This document shows positions 50,255 through 59,708 of a stretch of DNA of 64,000 nucleotides, one piece after another; within the stretch, counting starts at the first letter, position 1; the number at the start of each line of letters is the position of its first letter. A program made the translations under genes and the position numbers. The notes under the pieces were generated by a model that saw nothing but the letters and a program-made list of their open reading frames with translations, was not told the DNA's origin and ran no database searches. The DNA is taken from the NCBI RefSeq assembly GCF_003289925.1, contig NZ_QLZQ01000002.1:269282-333281 (forward strand), in the 5' to 3' direction. This stretch comes from Planococcus maitriensis. Lineage in GTDB: Bacteria; Bacillota; Bacilli; Bacillales_A; Planococcaceae.

Positions 50255-51472
50255 CTACTCCTCGGGGGATTCAAGCTGTTTCGCTCCTTTTGAGAAATGA
50301 TCCAAAAAAGGCAAATCGGGCCTTTTCAGGGTCGAAAGGAGGTAAAGAGATCCCGTGACTATAGTCACTTCGTTGTATCCATTAACAGGTAATATATCAT
50401 AAATATTTTTAATTGTCTTTATTTTACTGTTACTGGCATAAAATAATTTTTCAGCCGGCAAGGCCCGGGGGTTGTCGAAGTCGATAAAAACGAAATGCCC
50501 GCTGGTCGTTTCCAGCTTGCGCAACACGTTTTCATACGCTTTATCTTTCAGCATCCCCATGACGATGCGGACTTTTCTGCCCGGAAATTCCGCTTGGATC
50601 GTTTCGACGAGCGCGTCGATGCTCGCCTCATTATGGGCGCCATCGAATATCAAGCCTTCCGCATAAGCCTCGAAACGGTAAGGGATCGTGGCGGTCGCTA
50701 AAGCGTCTTGCGCAATTTGTGCATCATATCCGGTGCCGAGAAGTTCCTTTGCCGCTTCCAATGCGATTTGCGCATTCCAGTGTTGATGTGCCCCTTTTAA
50801 TGAGAGCTTCCCCTGGTAGGGCGTTTTCGGCACGATCAAGTCGGAATGCTGCTTTTTCGCTTCCTGACGAATGACCTGCATCGCCTGTCCTTCAAGCGGC
50901 CCCGTGATGGCAGGGCGCCATTTTTTGATGATGCCTGCCTTGTGGTAGGCGATGTCCTTGATTTCTTCCCCCAGGAAATTCGTATGCTCTTTGGAGATCG
51001 ATGGGATGATCGCGACTTCAGGATCGATGACATTCGTCGAATCAAAGCGCCCGCCCATCCCCGCTTCGATGATCGCGAAATCAGGCGATTGATTGCGGAA
51101 ATGCACATAGGCGGCAGCCGTCAGCAATTCGAAATCAGTGAGCGGTGTCTCGATTTTCGACAGCTCCCGCATGACTTCGCCCAGAGCTTCCGGTGAAACG
51201 GGCTCGCCGTTGATCTGGATCTGGTCGTGTAGGTCGATGATGCCCGGTGAGTAGAATGTGCCGACTGATTTCCCGTGCGCCTGCAATATTGCCGATAGCA
51301 TCGCAGCGGTCGAGCCTTTGCCGTTGGTCCCCGCGATATGGACAAAATGCCCTTCGGTTTCCGGGTTCCCGAGTTCACCGAGTGCCGAACGGATCGCATC
51401 CAATCCGGGTTTAATCGCATTGTCCGTTGCAATATTCCATTTCTCTTTATATTCCGCTAAGCCATTGATCAT
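50255..51472 (-). CDS. folC: Folylpolyglutamate/dihydrofolate synthase
   Basis: The 405-aa Mur-ligase-like enzyme adds glutamate to (dihydro)folate. It shows the P-loop FVHIAGTNGKGSTAAMLSA (near residue 42), the omega loop DFAIIEAGMGGRFDSTNV and FDGAHNEAS. ATG 51472 after AAGAGG is the start; the open frame continues 181 codons further antisense to the divergent ATP-grasp gene and is not coding. In B. subtilis valS-folC are adjacent; here two ATP-grasp genes and an M50 gene separate them. Confidence 0.97.
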   Translation of the reverse strand: MINGLAEYKEKWNIATDNAIKPGLDAIRSALGELGNPETEGHFVHIAGTNGKGSTAAMLSAILQAHGKSVGTFYSPGIIDLHDQIQINGEPVSPEALGEVMRELSKIETPLTDFELLTAAAYVHFRNQSPDFAIIEAGMGGRFDSTNVIDPEVAIIPSISKEHTNFLGEEIKDIAYHKAGIIKKWRPAITGPLEGQAMQVIRQEAKKQHSDLIVPKTPYQGKLSLKGAHQHWNAQIALEAAKELLGTGYDAQIAQDALATATIPYRFEAYAEGLIFDGAHNEASIDALVETIQAEFPGRKVRIVMGMLKDKAYENVLRKLETTSGHFVFIDFDNPRALPAEKLFYASNSKIKTIKNIYDILPVNGYNEVTIVTGSLYLLSTLKRPDLPFLDHFSKGAKQLESPEE

Positions 51473-51499
51473 TTTCCAGCCTCTTTTCTCTAGTAAACG

Positions 51500-51532
51500 T
51501 GATACACTTTTTACGTATGAGTATATCATGAA
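51500..51532. promoter_or_regulatory. Inverted repeat in the folC/ATP-grasp divergent region
   Basis: TGATACAC and GTATATCA form an imperfect inverted repeat across the 72-bp divergent spacer (51473-51544). It could be an operator or overlapping divergent promoters. Weakly supported. Confidence 0.35.
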
Positions 51533-51544
51533 GGTGGAATGGAA

Positions 51545-52408
51545 ATGCTGAGTTGTTGGGTGATCTATAACGGAAGCCTCGTTTCCGATAAATTTCAAGA
51601 CCAGGCGCAATTGATGGCCGAAGCGGCCGAGCGCCAAGGAATACAAGTGGAAATCAAGAAAAATTACGAAATCCAAATGTCGCTCTCTGCACAGCAAGAG
51701 TTTCCGGATTTTGCGGTGCTGCTCGATAAAGACATCCTCCTCGGCTATTTCCTGAAGAGCCGAGGTGTCCCAGTCTATAACGACCCTGCGATCATCGACC
51801 TGTGCGACAACAAGGCGACGCAATACATCCGCTTGGCAGAAAAAAATATCCCGATGCCGAAGACGATCGTCGCACCGAAAGTCTACCCGAATTTCACCAT
51901 CCGGGATTCGGGTTATTTTGAAGGCGTCTTGGATCAACTCGGATTGCCGATGATCATTAAGGAAGGGCACGGATCGTTCGGCATGAAGGTGTATTTGATC
52001 GAAACGGAAGAGCAATTTTACGAAAAAGTCGAAAGCCTGTCCGGCATCGATTATGTGTTCCAGGAGTTCATCGCGGAAAGCCGCGGGCGCGATATCCGCG
52101 TCAATATCGTCGGCGGAAAGATCGTTGCCGCGATGAAACGCCAGTCCGATAGCGATTTCCGTGCGAATATCACGAACGGCGGCCGCGCCTTCCCAGTCGA
52201 ATTAACTGGACAGCAACAACAGCTCGCATTGGATGCGGCGCAAGCTGTCGGGGCGGTATTTGCCGGTGTCGACTTGTTATACGGCCCCGGCGGCCAGCCG
52301 CTCGTCTGTGAAGTCAATGCCGCTGCACATATCCGCAATATCCTCAATGTAACAGGCGTCAATGTCGGGGATGCGATGATCCGCTATATCCAGGAGGATT
52401 TGGCATGA
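51545..52408 (+). CDS. RimK-type ATP-grasp ligase
   Basis: The 287-aa protein has the RimK-type ATP-grasp fold: LPMIIKEGHGSFGMKVYLIE (nucleotide loop, near 140), VFQEFIAESRGRDIRVNIVG (near 180), DFRANITNGG, and the metal site CEVNAAAHIRNI. Relatives ligate glutamate or other amino acids to carboxylates (RimK, LysX, CofF). ATG 51545 is 8 nt after AAGGTGG. Its last 4 bp overlap a second ATP-grasp gene. The substrate is not deducible; proximity to folC suggests but does not prove a folate or glutamate link. Confidence 0.85.
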   Translation: MLSCWVIYNGSLVSDKFQDQAQLMAEAAERQGIQVEIKKNYEIQMSLSAQQEFPDFAVLLDKDILLGYFLKSRGVPVYNDPAIIDLCDNKATQYIRLAEKNIPMPKTIVAPKVYPNFTIRDSGYFEGVLDQLGLPMIIKEGHGSFGMKVYLIETEEQFYEKVESLSGIDYVFQEFIAESRGRDIRVNIVGGKIVAAMKRQSDSDFRANITNGGRAFPVELTGQQQQLALDAAQAVGAVFAGVDLLYGPGGQPLVCEVNAAAHIRNILNVTGVNVGDAMIRYIQEDLA

Positions 52409-53199
52409 TCGTTTTGTATGAATCAGCGGCTGCACAGCAAAATCAAGGGTTTATCGATGAACTGAAGCGCTTTTGTTCGATTGAGTTGCTCACATGGGAT
52501 GACTGGAGCGAGGCGGGTCTGGAAAAATTATCAGCGCGCCTGAAAGGCCAATCGGTCTTCTTCCGGACGAGACAGCCGCGCGCTGCGCGCTTTTTGGAAG
52601 ACCAGGGCGCACGGCTCATCAATCGTGCGGAAGTGAACCGCATCGCCAACGATAAATGGCAGAGCTATCAGTTTTTCCAAGTCCTTGGCCTCCCGACGAT
52701 TCCGACGTATCGATCGGCTCCGCCATACCCGTACATCGCAAAAAGCGCGGACGGCCACGGCGGCTCGGAAGTGTGGCTCGTCGAATCGGGACAGGACATG
52801 CCTGAGACCGAATCCACTCTTCTTTATCAACCCGCCGTTCCGCATACCGCCGATGTCCGGGCATATGTTATCGGCCAGAAAATCGTCGGCGCGGTCAAAC
52901 GCCGCGCACAAAATTCCTTTAAGGCGAATTATTCGCTCGGGGCTTCCGCCGAGCGCTTCGAATTGACTTCCGCACAGCGGAAAGATGTCGAAAAAATCGC
53001 CCAAGCCTTGAACAGTGATTACGTCGGCATCGACTTCTTGCTGTTGGACGACGGACGCCATCTGTTCAACGAAATCGAAGACCCGGTCGGCGCCCGCTCC
53101 TTTTATCAAACGCATGAAGACAATATCGCAGAACTATTGGCAAGGCATTTCATGAAACTGGAAGAAAACTACCCGTTCCGCGAGAATGACCGGAACTAA
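52405..53199 (+). CDS. Second ATP-grasp domain protein
   Basis: The 264 aa have a short N-terminal domain (MIVLYESAAAQQNQGFIDEL), a nucleotide loop PYIAKSADGHGGSEVWLVE (near 112), the RAYVIGQKIVGAVKRRAQNS segment and a metal site with YVGIDFLLLDDG and NEIEDPVGARSFY. The fold resembles RimK but is clearly diverged from its partner upstream. The 4-bp ATGA overlap indicates translational coupling and probably joint function. No specific substrate can be assigned. Confidence 0.8.
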   Translation: MIVLYESAAAQQNQGFIDELKRFCSIELLTWDDWSEAGLEKLSARLKGQSVFFRTRQPRAARFLEDQGARLINRAEVNRIANDKWQSYQFFQVLGLPTIPTYRSAPPYPYIAKSADGHGGSEVWLVESGQDMPETESTLLYQPAVPHTADVRAYVIGQKIVGAVKRRAQNSFKANYSLGASAERFELTSAQRKDVEKIAQALNSDYVGIDFLLLDDGRHLFNEIEDPVGARSFYQTHEDNIAELLARHFMKLEENYPFRENDRN

Positions 53200-53234
53200 A
53201 AAAGCGATTCCCCATTTACTGGGAATCGCTTTTT
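53199..53234 (+). terminator. Terminator copy 1 (ATP-grasp pair)
   Basis: 14-bp stem AAAAAGCGATTCCC (53199-53212) / GGGAATCGCTTTTT (53221-53234), loop CATTTACT. The same stem recurs at 53934-53969. Confidence 0.92.
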
Positions 53235-53326
53235 CAGTTGCAACAAGATAAGCATCATAAACAAACCCATTTAAACCGGAATGCTTTTCTCTTCGCCGAA
53301 GTAGTTAGCCGATGCTGAATTAGTCT

Positions 53327-53776
53327 CTAGGCATCTTTTAAAACGCCTATTATTTGTTTCCCATCACTCCGGCCATTAATTGAGACGAAAGGAATAAGAT
53401 TAATAAGGACATTTAAATATGATACAAAAATAAAACTATCTATATAATTTCTGAATGTCCCGAACTCATACCCAGTGATTGAATCCAGGACCAATGCTGA
53501 TAACAAATTGAAAATGACGCCTCCCAAAAAATAGATGATCTTTTGGTATTTGCTCAATAAATCTAGATTTCGCGGGATTACCCAGCCTCCAGCGAAGTAT
53601 GCTTTTCTTACTATAAATCGATTCTTATTCCACACTGCTTCACCCATGCCTATGGTAAATTCGTTTATTGCTCCCCCAAACAATTTAAGGAAAAAAGCGT
53701 GGCCCGATTCATGAATAAGCGTTATAAAAGGAAAAATGAATAAAGCGATGATAAAAAAATTCAAGATAAAATCCAT
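53327..53776 (-). CDS. Small M50-like (site-2-type) membrane metalloprotease
   Basis: The 149-aa membrane protein opens MDFILNFFIIALFIFPFITL and carries LIHESGHAFFLKLFGG, an HExxH zinc motif in a TM segment. Later NLIPFVSINGRSDGKQII resembles the N-x-x-P...DG third-ligand motif of M50 peptidases. The longer frame (53890) has no ribosome site; AAAGGG lies before ATG 53776. It is AT-rich and sits on the minus strand between duplicated terminators, inserted between the ATP-grasp pair and valS. Substrate unknown. Confidence 0.72.
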   Translation of the reverse strand: MDFILNFFIIALFIFPFITLIHESGHAFFLKLFGGAINEFTIGMGEAVWNKNRFIVRKAYFAGGWVIPRNLDLLSKYQKIIYFLGGVIFNLLSALVLDSITGYEFGTFRNYIDSFIFVSYLNVLINLIPFVSINGRSDGKQIIGVLKDA

Positions 53777-53933
53777 TGTTCCACATCCCTTTCGATGGGT
53801 ATGCCTTATGAATCCAATTAACTTGCCTGTTTCAACACGTAAAAAGACTATTGAAGTAATTGTACGTTTAAATAACGAAAGAGGTTTCATTGTATTTTAT
53901 GTACAGCTTTCGAATACCCTTTATCACAAACGA

Positions 53934-53969
53934 AAAAAGCGATTCCCACTCTCAAGGGAATCGCTTTTT
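53934..53969. terminator. Terminator copy 2 (valS)
   Basis: Stem AAAAAGCGATTCCC (53934-53947) / GGGAATCGCTTTTT (53956-53969), loop ACTCTCAA. The stem is identical to 53199-53234 but the loop differs. It ends valS on the minus strand. Confidence 0.92.
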
Positions 53970-53973
53970 CCTA

Positions 53974-56607
53974 TTACAGGTTCTTCAATTCTTCCATGCG
54001 TTTTTCGACGGTTGCGTGCTTCTCGAGGTAATCCGCTTCTTTCTTGCGTTCCTCTGCCACTACCGCTTCCGGTGCTTTCGACACGAAGCGTTCGTTCGAC
54101 AACTTGCCTTGGACAAGCTTGACTTCTTTCGCCCATTTGTCGAGTTCTTTTTGCAGGCGTTTCAATTCTTCTTCGATATCGATCAAGCCTTCAAGCGGCA
54201 TGAACAATTCCGCTCCGGATACGACAGCAGACATCGATTTCTCCGGTGCTTCGATATGGAGGCCGATCGTCAAGGTTTCCGGGTTGCAGAAACGTTCGAT
54301 ATACGCTGCGTTTTCCTCGAGCACCGACAACGTCGTCTCGTCTTTCGCGCTGATGGTCATCGGCACTTTCTTGCTCATCGGCGTCTGCACTTCCGCGCGG
54401 ATCGTGCGGACAGAACGGATGACGTCCATCAATAGCTTCATGCTATCAGCTTTTTTATTGTCGCTAAGTTCAGCGTTCACTGCCGGCCAAGCGGCGATCG
54501 TGATCGATTCGCCTTCTGTCGGCAGGTTTTGCCAGATTTCTTCCGTGATGAACGGCATGAACGGGTGCAATAGGCGCATCGTGTTATCGAGCACATAAGC
54601 GAGCACCGAACGCGTCATCGCTTTCGCCTGTTCGTCTTCCCCATACAATGGCAATTTCGCCATTTCGATGTACCAGTCACAGAAATCATCCCAGATGAAG
54701 TTATAGAGCAGTCGCCCGACTTCCCCGAACTCATAGCGTTCCGCAAGGCTTGTCACTTGCTCGATCGTTTCGTTGAGGCGCGTCAAGATCCACGTATCGG
54801 CTACCGATTTTTCGCCGGACAAATCGATATCTTTGTGCTCCATGCCTTCCATGTTCATCATCGCAAAGCGCGAGGCATTCCAGATTTTATTGGCAAAGTT
54901 CCAGACGGACTCGACTTTGTCGTTCGAGTAACGCAGGTCCTGTCCAGGAGATGAAGCTGTTGCCAGGAAGTAACGCAAGGAGTCTGCGCCGAATTCTTCG
55001 ATGACATCCATCGGGTCGACGCCGTTGCCGAGTGATTTCGACATCTTGCGGCCTTCCGCATCGCGCACGAGGCCGTGGATGAGCACGTCCTTGAACGGCT
55101 TTTCGCCAGTGAATTCAAGCGCTTGGAAAATCATGCGCGATACCCAGAAGTTGATGATGTCATAACCCGTCACCAGTGCATCGGTCGGGTAGTAACGGCT
55201 CAACTCATCGTTTTCCTCCGGCCAGCCGAGTGTCGAGAACGGCCATAAGGCGGATGAGAACCACGTATCGAGCACGTCCTCGTCTTGTGTCCAGTTTTCA
55301 GCGTCGGCCGGTGCAGCGTGGCCGACGTAGATTTCGCCGGTTTCGTTATGGTACCAGGCCGGGATCTGGTGTCCCCACCACAATTGGCGGGAAATGCACC
55401 AGTCGCGGATATTTTCCATCCAGTGTAGGTAGGTTTTCTCGAAGCGGTCCGGCACGAAATTGACGCCATCTTCGCTCTTCTGGCTGTCGACCGCCGCTTT
55501 TGCGAGCGGCTGCATGTCCACGAACCATTGCGTCGACAAATAGGGTTCTACGACAGCACCGCTGCGCTCGGAATGCCCTACCGAGTGAAGATGCTCTTCG
55601 ATTTTGAACAGGACGCCCATGTCTTGGAGGTCCTTGATGATCGCTTTGCGGCATTCGAAGCGGTCGAGCCCTTCGTATTTGCCGGCATTTTCGTTCATCG
55701 ATCCGTCTTCGTGCATGACGAGCACGCGCTCCAGATTGTGGCGGTTGCCGATCTCGAAGTCGTTCGGGTCGTGCGCAGGCGTGATTTTCACGGCACCGCT
55801 CCCGAATTCGCGGTCGACATAATCGTCGGCAACGATTTCGATTTCACGGCCGATGATCGGCAGGATGACTTTTTTGCCGATCAAATGCTGATAGCGCTCG
55901 TCTTTCGGGTGAACCGCGACCGCCGTATCGCCGAGCATCGTCTCGGGCCGTGTCGTCGCGATTTCGATATGCCCGGAACCATCCGCCAGTGGATAGCGCA
56001 TATGGTAGAACGCGCCTTGTACGTCTTTGTAGATCACTTCGATATCGGAGATCGCCGTTTTCGTTGCAGGGTCCCAGTTGATGATGTACTTGCCGCGGTA
56101 GATCAATTTCTTCTCGTATAGTTTGACGAATACTTCGCGTACCGCTTTCGACAAGCCTTCGTCCAAAGTGAAGCGCTCGCGTGAATAGTCGAGACCTAAG
56201 CCTAGCTTCGCCCATTGCTGGCGGATATGGCCTGCGTATTCCTCTTTCCATTTCCATGATTCTTCAAGGAACGCTTCACGGCCCATATCGTGGCGTGAAC
56301 GGCCTTCTTCTTTCAGCTTGCCTTCGACTTTCGCCTGTGTCGCGATGCCGGCATGGTCCATCCCAGGCAGCCACAAAGCGTCATAGCCCTGCATGCGCTT
56401 CATGCGTGTCATGATATCCTGCAAAGTCGTATCCCAGGCGTGCCCCAAATGCAGCTTGCCCGTTACGTTCGGTGGCGGGATGACGATCGTGTATGGCGTC
56501 TTGCCGCTTTCCGGCTGCGCTTCGAAGAATTTATTGTCCACCCACCAGTCATAACGCCCTTGTTCGATTGCCTGCGGTTCGTATTTCGTTGATAATTGCT
56601 TGCTCAT
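53974..56607 (-). CDS. valS: Valyl-tRNA synthetase
   Basis: The 877-aa class Ia synthetase charges tRNA-Val. It has the HIGH motif [16 protein letters not shown] (near residue 44), the editing CP1 domain ([20 protein letters not shown]), KMSKS ([15 protein letters not shown] near 522) and a C-terminal coiled coil. ATG 56607 follows GAGGAGG; upstream codons are T-box leader read through. Regulated by tRNA-Val. Confidence 0.98.
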   Translation of the reverse strand: MSKQLSTKYEPQAIEQGRYDWWVDNKFFEAQPESGKTPYTIVIPPPNVTGKLHLGHAWDTTLQDIMTRMKRMQGYDALWLPGMDHAGIATQAKVEGKLKEEGRSRHDMGREAFLEESWKWKEEYAGHIRQQWAKLGLGLDYSRERFTLDEGLSKAVREVFVKLYEKKLIYRGKYIINWDPATKTAISDIEVIYKDVQGAFYHMRYPLADGSGHIEIATTRPETMLGDTAVAVHPKDERYQHLIGKKVILPIIGREIEIVADDYVDREFGSGAVKITPAHDPNDFEIGNRHNLERVLVMHEDGSMNENAGKYEGLDRFECRKAIIKDLQDMGVLFKIEEHLHSVGHSERSGAVVEPYLSTQWFVDMQPLAKAAVDSQKSEDGVNFVPDRFEKTYLHWMENIRDWCISRQLWWGHQIPAWYHNETGEIYVGHAAPADAENWTQDEDVLDTWFSSALWPFSTLGWPEENDELSRYYPTDALVTGYDIINFWVSRMIFQALEFTGEKPFKDVLIHGLVRDAEGRKMSKSLGNGVDPMDVIEEFGADSLRYFLATASSPGQDLRYSNDKVESVWNFANKIWNASRFAMMNMEGMEHKDIDLSGEKSVADTWILTRLNETIEQVTSLAERYEFGEVGRLLYNFIWDDFCDWYIEMAKLPLYGEDEQAKAMTRSVLAYVLDNTMRLLHPFMPFITEEIWQNLPTEGESITIAAWPAVNAELSDNKKADSMKLLMDVIRSVRTIRAEVQTPMSKKVPMTISAKDETTLSVLEENAAYIERFCNPETLTIGLHIEAPEKSMSAVVSGAELFMPLEGLIDIEEELKRLQKELDKWAKEVKLVQGKLSNERFVSKAPEAVVAEERKKEADYLEKHATVEKRMEELKNL

Positions 56608-56667
56608 CCAAATTCCTCCTCTTGGCCAAAAATCGGCTCGTTTTACTGTCGAACTTGAAAATGAATA

Positions 56668-56914
56668 CAAAAAAACTCCTGTCGTCTCGTAAAGGACGAA
56701 GGAGTTTTTCGCGGTACCACCTTTATACACAGGCAGAATTCGCCTGGCTCTCAAGTTCGATAACGGATTCGCATCCGGTTCCCGCTACTCGCTTCACGGC
56801 AACTGCTCCGAGGTGACATTCAAATGCGGGACATGAAAGCCTCTCACCACCCGGCTCCCTCTCTGAAATGTCCCTGACACTTTACTATCCTCATCAACGC
56901 ATCAATATCCTGTT
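56668..56914 (-). promoter_or_regulatory. T-box leader of valS
   Basis: The minus strand has AAAGGTGGTACCGCG (the T-box, rc at 56709-56723) followed by the terminator stem AAAAACTCCTTCGTC / GACGACAGGAGTTTTT (56671-56706). In stem I the triplet GTC in TTGAATGTCACCTCGG (56815-56817) is the expected Val specifier. Uncharged tRNA-Val would allow read-through into valS. Confidence 0.93.
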
Positions 56915-56920
56915 AAGCTT

Positions 56921-56950
56921 ATTGTACTCAATAGCCCGATTTAGCGTCAA
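56921..56950 (-). promoter_or_regulatory. Promoter of valS, nested in the AbrB gene end
   Basis: TTGACG (56945-56950) lies inside the last codons of the AbrB-family gene; after 18 bp, TACAAT (56921-56926) lies just past its stop. Confidence 0.72.
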
Positions 56951-57995
56951 GCTTTTTCACATAGTACGACACGACCGGTGCCGCGACGAGCAGGATGAAG
57001 AACAGCCGGAACAGATGGAAACTTGTCACAAGCGGCACGTCCGCCCCCGCTTCGAGCGCGGTGATCGTCATCTCCGCCATGCCGCCGGGAGCGGCACTTA
57101 AGAAGAAGTCGAGGAATAGATAATCCGGCAATAGTTGCTCCAGCCCGTAGGCAAGCCCCGCTGAAAATGCGATGAGCAGTACCGTATTGAGGAAAACCGC
57201 CCCCGCAATCCGGCCGTCCATGGAATCGCCGAGCTTTTCCATCGACAAGCCGAGATGCGTCCCGATCAGCACTTGCGCGATGATGATGACCAAATTCGGG
57301 AGGTCGACAAGATCGCTGCCCGTCAAAGTCTGGACGACCGCCATCGCAAGTACAGGCGCCATCAATTCACGCGCCGGAAATGAAATGCGTTTCATGATCC
57401 AATACAATACATAACCGAAGACAAGCGCGATGCCAAAAGCATACGGCGAGAACCGAAAGCCCGCCTCCGTGATTTCACTGGGCGCGCGCCCCGACAGGAA
57501 ACCTGCAGCGAAGGGCACGGTGAAGACGATGAGCAGGATGCGGAAGGTCTGCATGACCGACACGACCGTCACATTGGCGGATTTCACTTCCTCGGAGATC
57601 AACACCATCTGCGACAGTCCGCCCGGCATCGAACCGAGCAAAGCCGTCGACATCGTCACGCGCGTCATGCGCTGGAACAGCAAGCCGAGTGCCAAGGAAA
57701 ATACCACGACCGCGAGCGTCATGATGAACATATAGGGCAGGTCCGCCACCATCAGCAATACCGACTCCTGGGTGAACGCCGCGCCGATCTGTACGCCGAG
57801 AAGCAGCAGGCCGAGCGTGCGGAACACTTTCGGCCAGTGGAATTTCATATCCGTCATTTGGCGCAGGATGAGAAAGGCCGCCATCGGGCCCAATAGCCAA
57901 GGCAGGAACAAGCCGGTCAAGCTGAACAAAAAGCCGGCGCCAAGCGCGATGGCCAAAGTTACAAGAAAACGTTTCAATGATTTACCAACTTTCAC
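56928..57995 (-). CDS. AbrB-family membrane protein (putative transporter)
   Basis: The 355-aa polytopic protein has about ten helices in two similar halves, each with a LLGPM or ALLGSMPGGLSQM type segment, typical of the AbrB/AmoA-annotated DUF (ammonia-monooxygenase misnomer) family; the role is unproven. It starts with GTG; no strong ribosome site is visible upstream, so the start is uncertain. It occupies the position between hemL and valS where B. subtilis has spoVID-ysxE. Confidence 0.8.
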   Translation of the reverse strand: MKVGKSLKRFLVTLAIALGAGFLFSLTGLFLPWLLGPMAAFLILRQMTDMKFHWPKVFRTLGLLLLGVQIGAAFTQESVLLMVADLPYMFIMTLAVVVFSLALGLLFQRMTRVTMSTALLGSMPGGLSQMVLISEEVKSANVTVVSVMQTFRILLIVFTVPFAAGFLSGRAPSEITEAGFRFSPYAFGIALVFGYVLYWIMKRISFPARELMAPVLAMAVVQTLTGSDLVDLPNLVIIIAQVLIGTHLGLSMEKLGDSMDGRIAGAVFLNTVLLIAFSAGLAYGLEQLLPDYLFLDFFLSAAPGGMAEMTITALEAGADVPLVTSFHLFRLFFILLVAAPVVSYYVKKLDAKSGY

Positions 57996-58182
57996 TAATT
58001 AAAATATCCATTAGTTTTATATTACCAGACTATTAGACAGAAAATGAACTTCTCAAAAATATTGAAGCGTATTAGATTCGAGAATATCGATTGAAGCAAC
58101 TCCGAATCAGCTTTTTTATCATGGTATGTACATAATAAAATCAAACTCTGAATAAAACAACGATATGGTTTATTTTACATAC

Positions 58183-58307
58183 GGAGATGAAGCGGAAGGG
58201 GCCGACTCCTGGAGGAATAGCGAGACAATTGAGACCCTGCAGGAACGTAGTGACGAAGCGGCTCAATGCGAGCCCTCCGGAAAGCGTGCCCCTGAAGCGC
58301 AATCTCC
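58183..58307. repeat. Intergenic repeat, type B
   Basis: Bounded by GGAGAT/ATCTCC, it shares GAGATGAAGCGGAA, GGGGCCGAC and GCCCCTGAAGCGCAATCTCC with 28149-28278. The surrounding gap (57996-58420) holds no credible gene; frames inside it lack ribosome sites. Confidence 0.8.
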
Positions 58308-58364
58308 AAACCCCACACTCTCTATTATTAATGTACAAGCCATGATTAAAATTTAACTCAACTA

Positions 58365-58411
58365 CAAAAAAACGCCCCCAAAAGCCATTCATAATGGCCT
58401 TCAAGGACGGT
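58365..58411 (-). terminator. Terminator of the hem operon
   Basis: A 16-bp stem on the minus strand, GTCCTTGAAGGCCATT / AATGGCTTTTGGGGGC (with several G-U pairs), followed by T7, 10 bp after hemL. Confidence 0.88.
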
Positions 58412-58420
58412 TTATTTCAT

Positions 58421-59707
58421 TTATCTCGCTAGTTTCGCAAACACATTATGGAATGCTTGAACGGTGCGTTCGATATGTTCAGGTGTATGGGCAGTCGACA
58501 GGAACATGCCTTCAAATTGGGACGGCGGCAGGAAGATGCCTTCTTCCGCCATCAAGCGGTAGTAATCCGCAAACAATTTCAAGTCGGAAGTGGAAGCCGT
58601 CTCGAAGTTCGTCACTTCCTCATTGGTGAAGAAGAAGCCGATCATCGAACCGGCACGGTTGACCGTGTGCGGGATATTGTACTTTTCCGCCGCTTCACGG
58701 AAGCCTTTTTCGAGCTGGTCTGCCCGTTCATTGAATGTCTCGTAGCTCGCTTCGTTCAAACGAGACAAGGTTTCATAGCCTGCACGCATCGCGAGCGGAT
58801 TGCCGGACAATGTGCCCGCCTGGTAGATCGAGCCGCTCGGTGCGACTTGCTCCATGATATCGCGTTTGCCGCCGAATGCACCGACAGGCAATCCGCCACC
58901 GATGACTTTGCCGAGGCAAGTCATATCCGGCGTGACGCTGTAATGGCCTTGTGCGCAATTATAGTCGACGCGGAATCCGGTCATGACTTCATCAAAGATC
59001 AAGACGGTGCCGTTTTCATGCGTCAAGTTGCGCAGCTCTTGAAGGAAGCCTTTAGCTGGCGGGACGACGCCCATATTGCCGGCGACCGGCTCGACGATCA
59101 CTGCCGCCAAATCTTCGCCGAATTCGCGGAACACCAGACGGACGCTCTCCAGATCGTTATAAGGAACAGTGATCGTGTTTTTCGCCACTGATTCCGGAAC
59201 GCCTGGTGAGTCCGGTAAGCCGAGTGTCGCCACCCCCGATCCCGCTTTGATCAGCAAGCTGTCACCGTGGCCGTGGTAGCAGCCTTCGAATTTCAGGATC
59301 TTGTTGCGGCCGGTATAGCCGCGCGCCACACGAAGCGCACTCATCGTCGCTTCCGTGCCGGACGATACCATGCGGATCATTTCGATCGACGGCACGCGTT
59401 CCTGTACCAATTTCGCCATGTCATTTTCAAGGACCGTCGGCGCGCCGAATGACGTTCCGAGCGTCGCTTGTTCCTGGATCGCTTTTACGACTTCAGGATG
59501 CGCATGGCCAAGGATCAGCGGGCCCCACGACAAGACGTAATCGATATACGTATTGCCGTCGATGTCCGTAATGGTCGCGCCGTTTCCGGATTGCATGAAG
59601 ATCGGGTCCATATTGACCGATTTGAATGCGCGAACCGGGCTGTTGACGCCGCCCGGCATCAATGTTTTCGCTTCTTCGAATGCTTGTTTAGAGTTTTCGT
59701 ATCCCAT
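58421..59707 (-). CDS. hemL: Glutamate-1-semialdehyde 2,1-aminomutase
   Basis: This PLP enzyme makes 5-aminolevulinate in the C5 heme pathway. The 428 aa include [10 protein letters not shown] at the start and the PLP-lysine region [20 protein letters not shown] near 265. ATG 59707 lies 1 bp after hemB, GGAGGGG upstream. It is the last gene of hemAXCDBL. Confidence 0.98.
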   Translation of the reverse strand: MGYENSKQAFEEAKTLMPGGVNSPVRAFKSVNMDPIFMQSGNGATITDIDGNTYIDYVLSWGPLILGHAHPEVVKAIQEQATLGTSFGAPTVLENDMAKLVQERVPSIEMIRMVSSGTEATMSALRVARGYTGRNKILKFEGCYHGHGDSLLIKAGSGVATLGLPDSPGVPESVAKNTITVPYNDLESVRLVFREFGEDLAAVIVEPVAGNMGVVPPAKGFLQELRNLTHENGTVLIFDEVMTGFRVDYNCAQGHYSVTPDMTCLGKVIGGGLPVGAFGGKRDIMEQVAPSGSIYQAGTLSGNPLAMRAGYETLSRLNEASYETFNERADQLEKGFREAAEKYNIPHTVNRAGSMIGFFFTNEEVTNFETASTSDLKLFADYYRLMAEEGIFLPPSQFEGMFLSTAHTPEHIERTVQAFHNVFAKLAR

Positions 59708-59708
59708 G

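Noticed and set aside
51473-52015. Extension of folC to 586 aa
   Set aside because: The extra part is antisense to the ATP-grasp gene; FolC homologues start at MINGLAEY, with a ribosome site before it.
53736-54435. Plus-strand ORFs overlapping the M50 gene and valS end
   Set aside because: Frames run through a terminator and antisense to valS; no translation signals.
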